64,000 bases of DNA from the NCBI GenBank assembly GCA_016794425.1, contig JAEUHR010000028.1, positions 1 to 64,000 of the forward strand, in the 5' to 3' direction. The position numbers and the translations under genes are program-made. This stretch comes from Planctomycetota bacterium (lineage in GTDB: Bacteria > Planctomycetota > UBA1135 > UBA2386). The notes below the pieces were generated by a model that worked only from the letters and a program-made list of their open reading frames with translations, was not told where the DNA came from and did no database searches. Below are positions 41,854 to 49,080 of this stretch, piece by piece (position 1 is the first letter of the stretch; every line of letters begins with the position of its first letter).

Positions 41854-44800
41854 TCACCGGGTCCGCGGCGGTGCCCGCAGTTCGATCTGCTCGACGCGCG
41901 GCGTGTCGCCCCAGGTCGCGAGGCCGATGCGCGTGCGGTCCGGGATCGGCCGGATCGGCGCCTGATCGAACAGCACGGTGCCGCCGAGCTGCACCGACAG
42001 GCGGCGTGCCCACAGCGTCACCACGAGCTCGGTCGGCCGCTTCGGATCGACCACGAACGGCACCACGTCGCTCGAGTGGATGCGCTGGTCGTAGCGTTCG
42101 AGGTGCGCGCGCACGCCGTCGCCGACCGGCTCGAGCAGCAGCGTCCAGCCCGACAGCGCGTCGCGCAGACCGTCGCCCTGCAGGATCAGCGCCAGCTTCG
42201 GCGGGCCGCCGCCGGCCGCGAAGTCGAGCCGCAGCTCGAGCGCGTCGAGCTGTTCGGTCGCCTTCTCGGGCAGCCAGGCGAGGTTCGACGGCGAGTCCTT
42301 CGGGAAGCCCGGCCGCACCGTGTACTTGCGCCACTCGACCTGCCGGTCGGTCGAAGTGCCCTCGAGCGCGCCGTTGCGGGCGCGGAAGCCGCCGACCGTG
42401 GTCTGCAGCTTCTTCGCGGCACCGCCGGTGTCGAACTTCGCCTTCCAGCGCGAGGCCCAGCGCTTGCCGTCTGGCACGTCGATCGCGCTCTGCTTCTTCG
42501 CCGGCGGTTCGAGGTCGGTGGTCCAGCCCGCGAGCGGCAGGCCGCTGCGCTGCGCGATCGCCAGCGAGAAGCCGGCCGGGCCGCCGCCGTTCTTGATCTT
42601 CAGCAGCACCTTGTGGCGGCCGCGCGCGAGCGGCACGTGGAAGCGGATCGCGTCGGGCAGCGCGGTGCGCCAGTCGGGCCGCCACGGCCCGGTCGGTCCG
42701 GCGGCGTGGTCGAACTTGTCGACCAGCTCGTCGTCGACGAACAGCGTCAGGTCGTCGTCGGCGCGCAGCCAGAACCACGCGTCGAGGTCGCGTTCGGCGG
42801 TGACGTGCGTCAGCGCGTAGAACGCGGTGTCGTCCATGTAGGCGAAGTCGAACTCGACCCAGCCGCTGTCGCGCACCGTGACCGGCTTCGGGCCCGGCCG
42901 GCGCCAGGTCGGGTTGTGGTGGATGCTGTCGTAGCGCGCCTGCAGGTCGATCTCGAGTTCGGGCGGGAAGCGGTAGCGATCGGTGTCGGCGCCCTCGCGG
43001 CGGAACGGCCCGATCACCCAGAAGTCGCGCACGATGCCGAGCTCGCGCGCCCAGTCGTCGATCGGCGCCGATTCGTCGGCCAGCGTGCGCGCAGCCTTGT
43101 CGCGCGGCACCGTCGAGCCCGGGAACGGCGCCAGGTCGGGCTGCAGCTGCCGCGGCACCGCGGCGCGCTGCTCGAGCGCGATCGCTTCGAGGTCGCTGTC
43201 GAGCAGCGGCCAGCGGAAGATCTGCAGGTCGCGGAACGCGTCGGCGCCGAACGCCTGCACCAGGTGGTAGGCGAACGCGCGCGCGATGCCCGGCGCGCGG
43301 CCGTCGCCGACCGGGCACGCCGCGTAGTCGCGGAAGAAGCGGCGGTACCAGTCCCAGCGGTAGCCGTCGTCGTCCTTGCCGTAGGTCGTGACGAAGTGCA
43401 GCAGGAAACCGGCGCTCGGGCCGTAGCTCGGGATGCGCCAGTACTCGAGGTCGCGCGCCACGTAGTCCTGCTGGAACGCGCGCAGCGCGAGTCCGATCGA
43501 CGCGCGGCCGGCCGCGACCTGGCCGAGTTCCATCTGCGCGAACGCGGCGCCGAAGTCGGCGAAGCCTTCCTTGAAGCCCGCGTAGACCGGCCGGCAGTCC
43601 TCGACGCAGTGCGTCAGTTCGTGGTACAGCAGGCCCGTGTCGACGCGCAGCGCCTTCGCGTCCGGGTCGGCCTTGCCGATGTCGATGATCTTGCCGCCGC
43701 CGATGCCGCCGCCGAAGTCCCACAGCTCCTTGAAGTAGACGGTCAGCCGGTCACCGCCGGGGTTCGGGATGCGGCCGAACAGGTCGGTCAGGTAGAGGTA
43801 GGCGAGGTCGAAGCGCAGCAGGCTGTCGGCCGGGATGCCGTCGATCAGCTGGCGCGGCCCGATCCAGACGCAGCGGTGGCTCTGGCGCTGCACGGTGCGG
43901 TCCCAGCACGGGTGCCGCATCGCCGCTTCGGCTTCGGCGCGCTGGTCCGGCGGCACGTCGGCGAGCCAGGCGCGTTCGATGCGTTCGCGCACCGCGCGCG
44001 CGGCGTCGCGGTGGTCCGGCAGCGATTCCAGCGAACGCACCAGCTCGCGGCCGACGGCGCGCTGCTTCGGGTCCTTGGCGAGCCGTTCGCCGGTGGCGAG
44101 GCGGTCGGCGGCGGCGGGGTGCTTCGCGGCCAGGTCGGCGACGGCTCGTTCCTGCTGCGCGTCGAGCGCGAACACCTTGTCGGCGATCGCGGCGCGGTCG
44201 CGCGTCACGTTGCGCGCCTCGTCGAGGGCGCCGAGCACCGCGCGGCCGGCCTGCTCCTGCAGCGCGCCGCCGGCTTCGTCGAGCAGCATCAGCGCGCCGA
44301 GCAGCTTGCCGTCGTCGAACATCCGGCCGGCCACGAGCCGCAGCCAGCGCGCCCGTTCGTCGGCGATGCGCTGCTGCACGATGTCGCGCTCCTCGAACGA
44401 GAGCGGTGCCGGCGCCATGCGGCCTATCTGCAGCAGCGCCTTCTGCAGCGTGGCCTTCTGGTCGTAGGACTCGACGCGCCGGAACGTGTACTCGAGCTGG
44501 TCCCAGGCCGACTGCGGGTCCTTGCCGGCCAGCGCCAGGGCAGCGGCCACGACCGCGTCGACGTCGGGTGGCGGTGCCGGCGCCGGGAACCCGAACTCCG
44601 CCGCGCGCACGAGGCCGTTGCCGGTCGCGAGCTGCAGCACCTGATCGGTGCTCGGATCGTAGAGGCCGACCCACACCTCGAGCTTCGTGGAGCCGTCGCC
44701 GGGCGGCCCGAGCGGGAACGTCAGCGGCACCGCGTAGGTGACCGCGGTGCCAGCCGGCCACGTTGTCGACGCCTGCGGCGGCGCGTGGTCGCGGCGCAGC

Positions 44801-45027
44801 ACGACGCGGCGCCCGCGGCGCAGCTCGACGCGCACCGAACACGCGCGCGCCAGCGGTTGGTCGGCGACGAACGACAGCGACAGGGTCGCGCGGCCCGCGC
44901 TCGCGAGAGCCGCGGTGTCGACCTCGGCCGTCACCCGGACCGGCACGCGCTCGGCCTGCGCCGGCACGAAGCCGCCGCCGGCGAGCAGCGCCAGCAGCGC
45001 GCGAACCGGGGCGGCGCGGTGGCGCAC
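41854..45027 (-). CDS. Large secreted zinc metallopeptidase-like protein with PA14-like region
   Basis: The product of 1057 residues starts at GTG 45027 with a signal peptide (ALLALLAGGGFVPAQA). The N-terminal third is beta then helical, with coiled segments (residues 150-380). The zinc motif HELTH sits near residue 470 in LLYHELTHCVEDC, followed by GFKEGFADFGAAFAQ, whose Glu is a likely ligand. Residues 665-830 look like a PA14/glycan-binding beta domain (VIGPFRREGAD, WFWLRADDDLTLFVDDELV), and another beta sandwich closes the protein. It probably degrades or binds surface polymers. The alternate ATG at 45084 would overlap the upstream lipoprotein gene and breaks the signal peptide. Confidence 0.8.
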   Translation of the reverse strand: MRHRAAPVRALLALLAGGGFVPAQAERVPVRVTAEVDTAALASAGRATLSLSFVADQPLARACSVRVELRRGRRVVLRRDHAPPQASTTWPAGTAVTYAVPLTFPLGPPGDGSTKLEVWVGLYDPSTDQVLQLATGNGLVRAAEFGFPAPAPPPDVDAVVAAALALAGKDPQSAWDQLEYTFRRVESYDQKATLQKALLQIGRMAPAPLSFEERDIVQQRIADERARWLRLVAGRMFDDGKLLGALMLLDEAGGALQEQAGRAVLGALDEARNVTRDRAAIADKVFALDAQQERAVADLAAKHPAAADRLATGERLAKDPKQRAVGRELVRSLESLPDHRDAARAVRERIERAWLADVPPDQRAEAEAAMRHPCWDRTVQRQSHRCVWIGPRQLIDGIPADSLLRFDLAYLYLTDLFGRIPNPGGDRLTVYFKELWDFGGGIGGGKIIDIGKADPDAKALRVDTGLLYHELTHCVEDCRPVYAGFKEGFADFGAAFAQMELGQVAAGRASIGLALRAFQQDYVARDLEYWRIPSYGPSAGFLLHFVTTYGKDDDGYRWDWYRRFFRDYAACPVGDGRAPGIARAFAYHLVQAFGADAFRDLQIFRWPLLDSDLEAIALEQRAAVPRQLQPDLAPFPGSTVPRDKAARTLADESAPIDDWARELGIVRDFWVIGPFRREGADTDRYRFPPELEIDLQARYDSIHHNPTWRRPGPKPVTVRDSGWVEFDFAYMDDTAFYALTHVTAERDLDAWFWLRADDDLTLFVDDELVDKFDHAAGPTGPWRPDWRTALPDAIRFHVPLARGRHKVLLKIKNGGGPAGFSLAIAQRSGLPLAGWTTDLEPPAKKQSAIDVPDGKRWASRWKAKFDTGGAAKKLQTTVGGFRARNGALEGTSTDRQVEWRKYTVRPGFPKDSPSNLAWLPEKATEQLDALELRLDFAAGGGPPKLALILQGDGLRDALSGWTLLLEPVGDGVRAHLERYDQRIHSSDVVPFVVDPKRPTELVVTLWARRLSVQLGGTVLFDQAPIRPIPDRTRIGLATWGDTPRVEQIELRAPPRTR

Positions 45028-45041
45028 GGCGTGCGCGGCGA

Positions 45042-45323
45042 TCAGTTGGGCTTCGGCGCCGCTTCGCCGGCGCAGCCGCCGCACGAGCCTTCCGCCTTGG
45101 CCGCACCCTCACTGCAGCAGCCGCCGGCCTTCGCCTCGGCCTTGCCCTCGCTGCAGCAGCCGCCGGCCTTGGCCTCGGCCTTGCCTTCGCTGCAGCAGCT
45201 GCCCTGCTCGGCGGTGGCGGCCGGGGCCGCGCTGCCGCTCATCGCGTCGGTCGTGGTGTTGCTCTGCATGCTGCAGGCGGCCAGGCAAACGAACGGGAGG
45301 AGGAGGCTGCGGAAGCGCTTCAT
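45042..45323 (-). CDS. Small lipoprotein with Cys-Cys repeats
   Basis: The 93-residue product has a lipobox (FVCLAACS). After a Thr/Ala-rich spacer it carries tandem 13-residue repeats CCSEGKAEAKAGG, three CC pairs, then CGGCAG, ending in Pro/Lys. The DNA shows 39-base direct repeats at 45112-45150 and 45151-45189. Paired cysteines on flexible linkers suggest metal or thiol chemistry at the membrane surface; that is inference, and no named family is recognised. A CAGAAT hexamer lies 8 bases before the ATG. The metallopeptidase gene starts 15 bases downstream. Confidence 0.72.
   Translation of the reverse strand: MKRFRSLLLPFVCLAACSMQSNTTTDAMSGSAAPAATAEQGSCCSEGKAEAKAGGCCSEGKAEAKAGGCCSEGAAKAEGSCGGCAGEAAPKPN
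45112..45189. repeat. Two tandem 39-base direct repeats
   Basis: Two 39-base units (45112-45150 and 45151-45189) differ at only two positions, with a third partial start at 45190. They encode the CCSEGKAEAKAGG repeats, in phase with the reading frame, so copy number can change by slippage without frameshift. Confidence 0.8.
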
Positions 45324-45331
45324 GGGGCGGG

Positions 45332-45337
45332 ATTCTG
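45332..45337 (-). promoter_or_regulatory. -10-like CAGAAT before the Cys-repeat lipoprotein
   Basis: CAGAAT on the minus strand ends 8 bases before the ATG at 45323; the same hexamer lies 6 bases before the possible secretin start at 59037. Confidence 0.3.
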
Positions 45338-45404
45338 CCGGCCGGCCCCGGCGCCGCAAGGGGGCGTGCCGTGGCCGAACGGCGCCGGGGCACGCTCGCC
45401 GGGA

Positions 45405-45505
45405 ACTGGTGCCTGGCGTGGAGCACCGGTGACCGGTGCTCGGAGACGCAGTCGACGCCGCCACTTGCGGTGCGGGACCGATGCTGGTCCAGGCAAAGCA
45501 CCAGT
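45405..45505. repeat. Dispersed inverted-repeat element, copy B
   Basis: Left arm ACTGGTGCCTGGCGTGG (45405-45421) and right arm ending CAAAGCACCAGT (to 45505) are imperfect complements sharing the family ends. The core has a perfect hairpin GAGCACCGG/CCGGTGCTC (45421-45441). It lies between the aspartyl protease stop (45509) and the next minus-strand start (45323). Confidence 0.65.
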
Positions 45506-45508
45506 GGG

Positions 45509-46717
45509 TCAGCGGGCCCGCAGCGCCACGGTCTTCGCCGGACCGTCGATCACGACCGTGAACGCGGCCAACACGTCCATGCCGAGCACGCCGTCCGGCC
45601 GGGGCAGGCCGGGCGGCACGGGTCCCAGCGCGAACGCGGGCACGTCGGCCAACTCGAACTCCGTGCCGCCGACTCGCAGCGGCAGCTTGGCGATGCGGAT
45701 GCTGTCGACGTCGTGCGAACCGCCGATGCCGCGCACGGTCTCGCGGGGGCCGGCGGACGTCGCGAGTCCGAGCCGGTCGACCAGCCTGGTTTCGACCTGC
45801 GTGAAGCTGGAGCCGGTGTCGAGCAGCAGCAGCAGGGGCCGGCCGTTGCTGGCGAGGCGCAGCATCGGTTCGGTCAGGGAAACGAGGTTCGTCGGCGCCG
45901 GGTCGCGGCCCGCTCGTCCCGGGCCGACGCCGATCTCGGCGCGGCCGGGCGCGAGTTCGAGCGCGGCGTGCCGCAGCACCTCCCAGCCGACCAACGCCCG
46001 CAGGCCCGTGCCGACCTCCTGCAGGACGCGGTCGTCGACGACCGCGATCGCGACGTCGCGCGCCACCAGCTGGCCCAAACGGAGTTCGGGCAGCACGGCG
46101 GTGCGCGCCGGTCGTTCGCCCTGCCAGCCGAACAGGGACAGCGGTGTCTCGCCGACCCTGCGCGCACCGAGCTGGCCGGCCAGCGACTCGTCGACGACCG
46201 TCAACCCGGCGGCGGTGTCGAGCACCACCGGGACGTCGAGTGCCGCGCGGGTGCCCACCAGGTGCGCCGCGACGATCGGCAGGCCCGTGGCGTGCTGGCA
46301 CCAGGCCAGGCGCACCGTTGCGGTCGGCGCCGTGACGACGGCAGCGGGCAGCGCGCGCAGGGCCGGCGCCACGGCGTCGGCCGACAGTCCGAGCGCGGGG
46401 TGATCGCTCGCCAGCGACGCGAGCCGCGGCCAGGCACCTTCGTGCCGCAGGCCGTGCAGCAGCAGACGGCACGCCCATTCGCGCTGGGCCGGCTCCGTAG
46501 CTGTGGCGCCGATCGCGACCAGCTCGTCGGCTGCAGTCGACGTTCCCTCCGTGAGGGCGCGGGCGAGCGCGTCGGCACACCGGCGCGCGGCAGCGTCGGG
46601 GGCCGCGGCGCGGGCGGTCGCGGGATCTGCAGCCGCCATCGCGGCCCAGAAGGCTTCCGGGTCGCCGGTCGTGCAGCTGGCGGCGACGACGAGACAGGCA
46701 AGGGTCCAACGCGACAT
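45509..46717 (-). CDS. Lipoprotein with two retropepsin-like aspartyl protease domains
   Basis: The 402-residue product has a lipobox (VVAASC). Two copies of the retropepsin active-site motif are visible: VVLDTAAGLTVV near residue 163 and LLLDTGSSFTQV near residue 297, with matching C-terminal ends (FGWQG, then GVLGMDVLAAF). Pepsin-like enzymes use one Asp from each domain; retropepsins dimerise. A fused pair in one chain could form an intramolecular active site. The first motif has Ala-Ala for Gly-Ser, so its activity is uncertain. A TACCCT hexamer lies 7 bases before the start. Confidence 0.82.
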   Translation of the reverse strand: MSRWTLACLVVAASCTTGDPEAFWAAMAAADPATARAAAPDAAARRCADALARALTEGTSTAADELVAIGATATEPAQREWACRLLLHGLRHEGAWPRLASLASDHPALGLSADAVAPALRALPAAVVTAPTATVRLAWCQHATGLPIVAAHLVGTRAALDVPVVLDTAAGLTVVDESLAGQLGARRVGETPLSLFGWQGERPARTAVLPELRLGQLVARDVAIAVVDDRVLQEVGTGLRALVGWEVLRHAALELAPGRAEIGVGPGRAGRDPAPTNLVSLTEPMLRLASNGRPLLLLLDTGSSFTQVETRLVDRLGLATSAGPRETVRGIGGSHDVDSIRIAKLPLRVGGTEFELADVPAFALGPVPPGLPRPDGVLGMDVLAAFTVVIDGPAKTVALRAR

Positions 46718-46724
46718 CGGCGAC

Positions 46725-46730
46725 AGGGTA
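46725..46730 (-). promoter_or_regulatory. -10-like TACCCT before the aspartyl protease gene
   Basis: TACCCT on the minus strand ends 7 bases before the ATG at 46717, another case of the leaderless-type spacing. Confidence 0.3.
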
Positions 46731-46777
46731 GCGGACGGGCGTGCACCCGCGCGCCGGACCGGCTAAGACAACGGGCC

Positions 46778-47434
46778 ATGCCGATCCCCGAACTGATGGC
46801 CGGCTGGCAGCGCTTCCGCGCGGGGCGTTTCCGCGATCAGCGCAAGCTGTTCGACCGGATGGCGCGCGAGGGGCAGCGTCCGCACATCGCGATGGTCGCG
46901 TGCTGCGACTCGCGCGTCGACCCGGCGATCGTGTTCGACTGTGATCCGGGCGACCTGTTCGTGGTGCGCAACGTCGCCAACCTGGTGCCGCCGTTCGAGC
47001 AGAGTGGCCGCTACCACGGCACCAGCGCCGCGCTGGAGTTCGCGGTGACGGTGCTGCAGGTGCGCGACATCGTCGTGCTGGGCCACAGCCGCTGCGGTGG
47101 TATCCGCGCGCTGCTGGACGGGCCCCAGGCCACGGCGGCGCTGCCGTTCGTCAGCGCCTGGATGAGCCTGGCCGAGGAGGCCCGCGTCGCCACGGCCAGT
47201 GCGGCGCACCTGCCGATCGACGATCGGGCCAGCCTCTGCGAGCAGTCGGCGATCCGGCTGTCGCTGCGCAACCTGATGACCTTCCCGACGATCCGCGAGC
47301 GGGTCGGGCGCGGCAAGCTGCGGCTGAACGGCTGGCACTTCGACCTGCTGGACGGCGTGCTGACGATGTTCGACCCGTCCACGGGCCGGTTCGTGCCGCT
47401 GGACGTCGACGCGGCGCCCGAAGCGGCCAGCTGA
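46778..47434 (+). CDS. can: Beta-class carbonic anhydrase
   Basis: Beta carbonic anhydrases hydrate CO2 to bicarbonate with zinc held by two Cys and one His. All ligands are present: ACCDSRVDP (Cys-Asp-Ser-Arg dyad near residue 42) and GHSRCGGIR (His near 103, Cys near 106). VVRNVANLVPP and AALEFAVTVLQVRDIVVLGHS are typical. The 218-residue length is normal. No bicarbonate transporter or cyanase lies beside it. It starts 60 bases beyond the divergent protease gene. Confidence 0.95.
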   Translation: MPIPELMAGWQRFRAGRFRDQRKLFDRMAREGQRPHIAMVACCDSRVDPAIVFDCDPGDLFVVRNVANLVPPFEQSGRYHGTSAALEFAVTVLQVRDIVVLGHSRCGGIRALLDGPQATAALPFVSAWMSLAEEARVATASAAHLPIDDRASLCEQSAIRLSLRNLMTFPTIRERVGRGKLRLNGWHFDLLDGVLTMFDPSTGRFVPLDVDAAPEAAS

Positions 47435-47524
47435 ACGCTTCAACCGGTGCCGCGCGGTTGGTATGGTGCCGCCGAATCGGTCCGGTCGGCAACGGTCGTC
47501 AGGTCACAAGGAACGGTCACGGTC

Positions 47525-48136
47525 ATGGTCCACGCGTCGCCCCTCAAACTGTCCCTCGTCACGCTGTTCGCGTTCGCCGCGGCGGCCTGCCAGACCACGA
47601 ATCCGGTGCTGGTCGAGACGACGTTCGCGCCGACCGCAGCGTTCTCGACCCACAGTCCCGGCGACGTCGCGGTGTTGCCGGTGGAGGACGGGACGCCGGA
47701 CGGCACCGTGCGGCGCCACCTCGTGTTCCTGCGCCAGGAGATCATGCGCCAGCTGCCCGACCGGCGCTTCTCGCCGATCACGGCGACGACGGTGGATGCC
47801 GGCCTGCGCGCCGCTGCGGCGCCGAGCGGCGAATCGATCCTGTCGCCGGCCGTGCTGAAGGGGCTGGTCGGCCACGCCGCCGAGGATGCGGTGTTCGCGC
47901 TGCGCGTCGACAAGTGGGACGAGACGATGCTCGCCGTCGACAAGCGGGTGCGGTTCCAGTTCCAGGCGGTGTTCGTGGCCAGCGACGGCCAGCCGCTGTG
48001 GAGCGGCACGATCCAGGGCGAAGTCAAGGCCGGCGGGGTCGGCGCGGCGCCGCGCGATCTGGACGGCATGGCCCGCAACTGCGGCGAACTGGCGATCCGC
48101 GAGATGCTGCAGCGCCTGCCGCACCGCCTGCTGTGA
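47525..48136 (+). CDS. Lipoprotein, GNA1162/DUF799-like
   Basis: The 203-residue product has a lipobox (AFAAAACQ, Cys near residue 20). Following sequence PGDVAVLPVEDGT and LRQEIMRQLPDRRFSPI recall the CsgG-like/GNA1162 fold of outer-membrane assembly lipoproteins, with FALRVDKWDETML in the middle. AAGGA lies 11 bases before the ATG at 47525. In other bacteria such proteins occur in three-gene lipoprotein clusters; here no partners are adjacent. Assignment to the family is moderate. Confidence 0.65.
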   Translation: MVHASPLKLSLVTLFAFAAAACQTTNPVLVETTFAPTAAFSTHSPGDVAVLPVEDGTPDGTVRRHLVFLRQEIMRQLPDRRFSPITATTVDAGLRAAAAPSGESILSPAVLKGLVGHAAEDAVFALRVDKWDETMLAVDKRVRFQFQAVFVASDGQPLWSGTIQGEVKAGGVGAAPRDLDGMARNCGELAIREMLQRLPHRLL

Positions 48137-48160
48137 GCTGGCGACGGCAGTAGCCGAGGG

Positions 48161-48263
48161 ACTGGTGCTTTCCGTGGCACGGGGGTGCCGCCCCCTGGGT
48201 CGGCGCGGCGTTCGCCGCCGCCCAGCAGCCTCTGTCGGCGGCCGTGCCACCGAAAGCACCACT
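48161..48263. repeat. Dispersed inverted-repeat element, copy C
   Basis: ACTGGTGCTTTCCGTGGCACGG (22 bp, given as 20+2 across 48161-48182) is complementary at 20 of 22 positions to 48242-48263. The 59-base core holds GGGGG/CCCCC and GGCG-rich hairpins. It lies between the lipoprotein stop and the rpsO promoter. Confidence 0.72.
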
Positions 48264-48352
48264 GGAGGTCGTGGGCCGTGTCCGGCCGCACCGGATTTGG
48301 CTGCGAACCCGCGCCCGGCGCAGGCTTCGTGGAGGTTTGTCCCGCCCGGCTG

Positions 48353-48382
48353 TTGCACGCGGCGGCCGGCGGTCGCTATCCT
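48353..48382 (+). promoter_or_regulatory. Likely rpsO promoter
   Basis: TTGCAC (48353-48358) and TATCCT (48377-48382) are spaced by 18 bases, the best sigma-70-like pair upstream of rpsO. Initiation near 48389 would give a leader of about 100 bases. Matches to consensus are modest. Confidence 0.35.
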
Positions 48383-48487
48383 CCCGCCCTTCTTTCACGA
48401 ACCAACCCCCGCCAAGCGGGGTCGACCGCGCCGCTGGAAGCCCTGTTCTGGCGCGCAGGTGACGACCCGAGATTCGAGGAACCAGGG

Positions 48488-48757
48488 ATGACCATCGCCG
48501 CCGAAACGAAGAAGCAGATCATCGCCCAGAGCAAGCGCCACGCCACCGACAGCGGCTCACCCGAAGTGCAGATCTCGGTGCTGACGGCGCAGATCCAGGA
48601 CCTGACGGCGCACATGCAGCGCCACCCGAAGGACTACCACAGCCGGCACGGCCTGCTGATGAAGGTCAACCGGCGCAACCGCCTCGGCGCCTACCTGCGC
48701 CGGGTGGACCCAGCCAAGTTCGCGCAGCTCGCCGAGAAACTCGGCCTGCGCAAGTGA
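48488..48757 (+). CDS. rpsO: 30S ribosomal protein S15
   Basis: S15 binds the central domain of 16S rRNA and helps assemble the platform. The 89-residue protein matches family length, with DSGSPEVQISVLTAQI, HPKDYHSRHGLLMKVNRRN and YLRRVDPAKFAQLAEKLGLRK. GAGGA lies 7 bases before the ATG. It precedes pnp, the ancestral rpsO-pnp order; in E. coli a terminator and processing sites lie between them. A 6-bp hairpin begins 9 bases after the stop. Confidence 0.98.
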   Translation: MTIAAETKKQIIAQSKRHATDSGSPEVQISVLTAQIQDLTAHMQRHPKDYHSRHGLLMKVNRRNRLGAYLRRVDPAKFAQLAEKLGLRK

Positions 48758-49080
48758 GATTCGCCGCGGGCCAGGCGCCCGCGTTCCGAGGAGGACATCG
48801 ACAACGACACAGAGCGGCGTGCGCCGGATGCGCGCGCCGAGGTGCGGCGCACCACGGATGCGTGGCGCCCACCGAACAGACGCGGACCGCGAGTGCGCTC
48901 CGCTCGGCGCCGCAGCCGCGGCGCAGCCCGGGCCAAGACGGCTGCGGGGCAAGGCGGAGGATCCGCCGCGGCACCGCGCGCCTGGGCCCCAGGTAGGGGC
49001 AGCGCGAGGTCCCGCACCGGCGACCCGTTCGCCGCGCAAACGAACCAGAGAGAGACCAGAGAGAGAACGAAGAGAGAACC
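48758..49080 (+). promoter_or_regulatory. 323-base structured rpsO-pnp intergenic leader
   Basis: No gene is seen. A hairpin GCGGGC/GCCCGC (48766-48782, loop CAGGC) follows the rpsO stop; a second inverted repeat GTGCGCCG (48819-48826) and CGGCGCAC (48845-48852) follows. The last 40 bases are purine-rich, with AGAGAGA repeats directly before the pnp ATG. In E. coli the pnp leader stem is cleaved by RNase III and PNPase autoregulates; a similar arrangement is inferred. Confidence 0.4.

Larger units (their letters stand above)
48137..48487. other. 351-base gap before rpsO
   Basis: No coding frame is convincing. The gap holds repeat copy C (48161-48263) and the likely rpsO promoter (48353-48382) plus its leader. 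Confidence 0.5.

Noticed and set aside
45112-45189. CRISPR-like or VNTR array
   Set aside because: Two coding repeats without spacers inside a lipoprotein gene.
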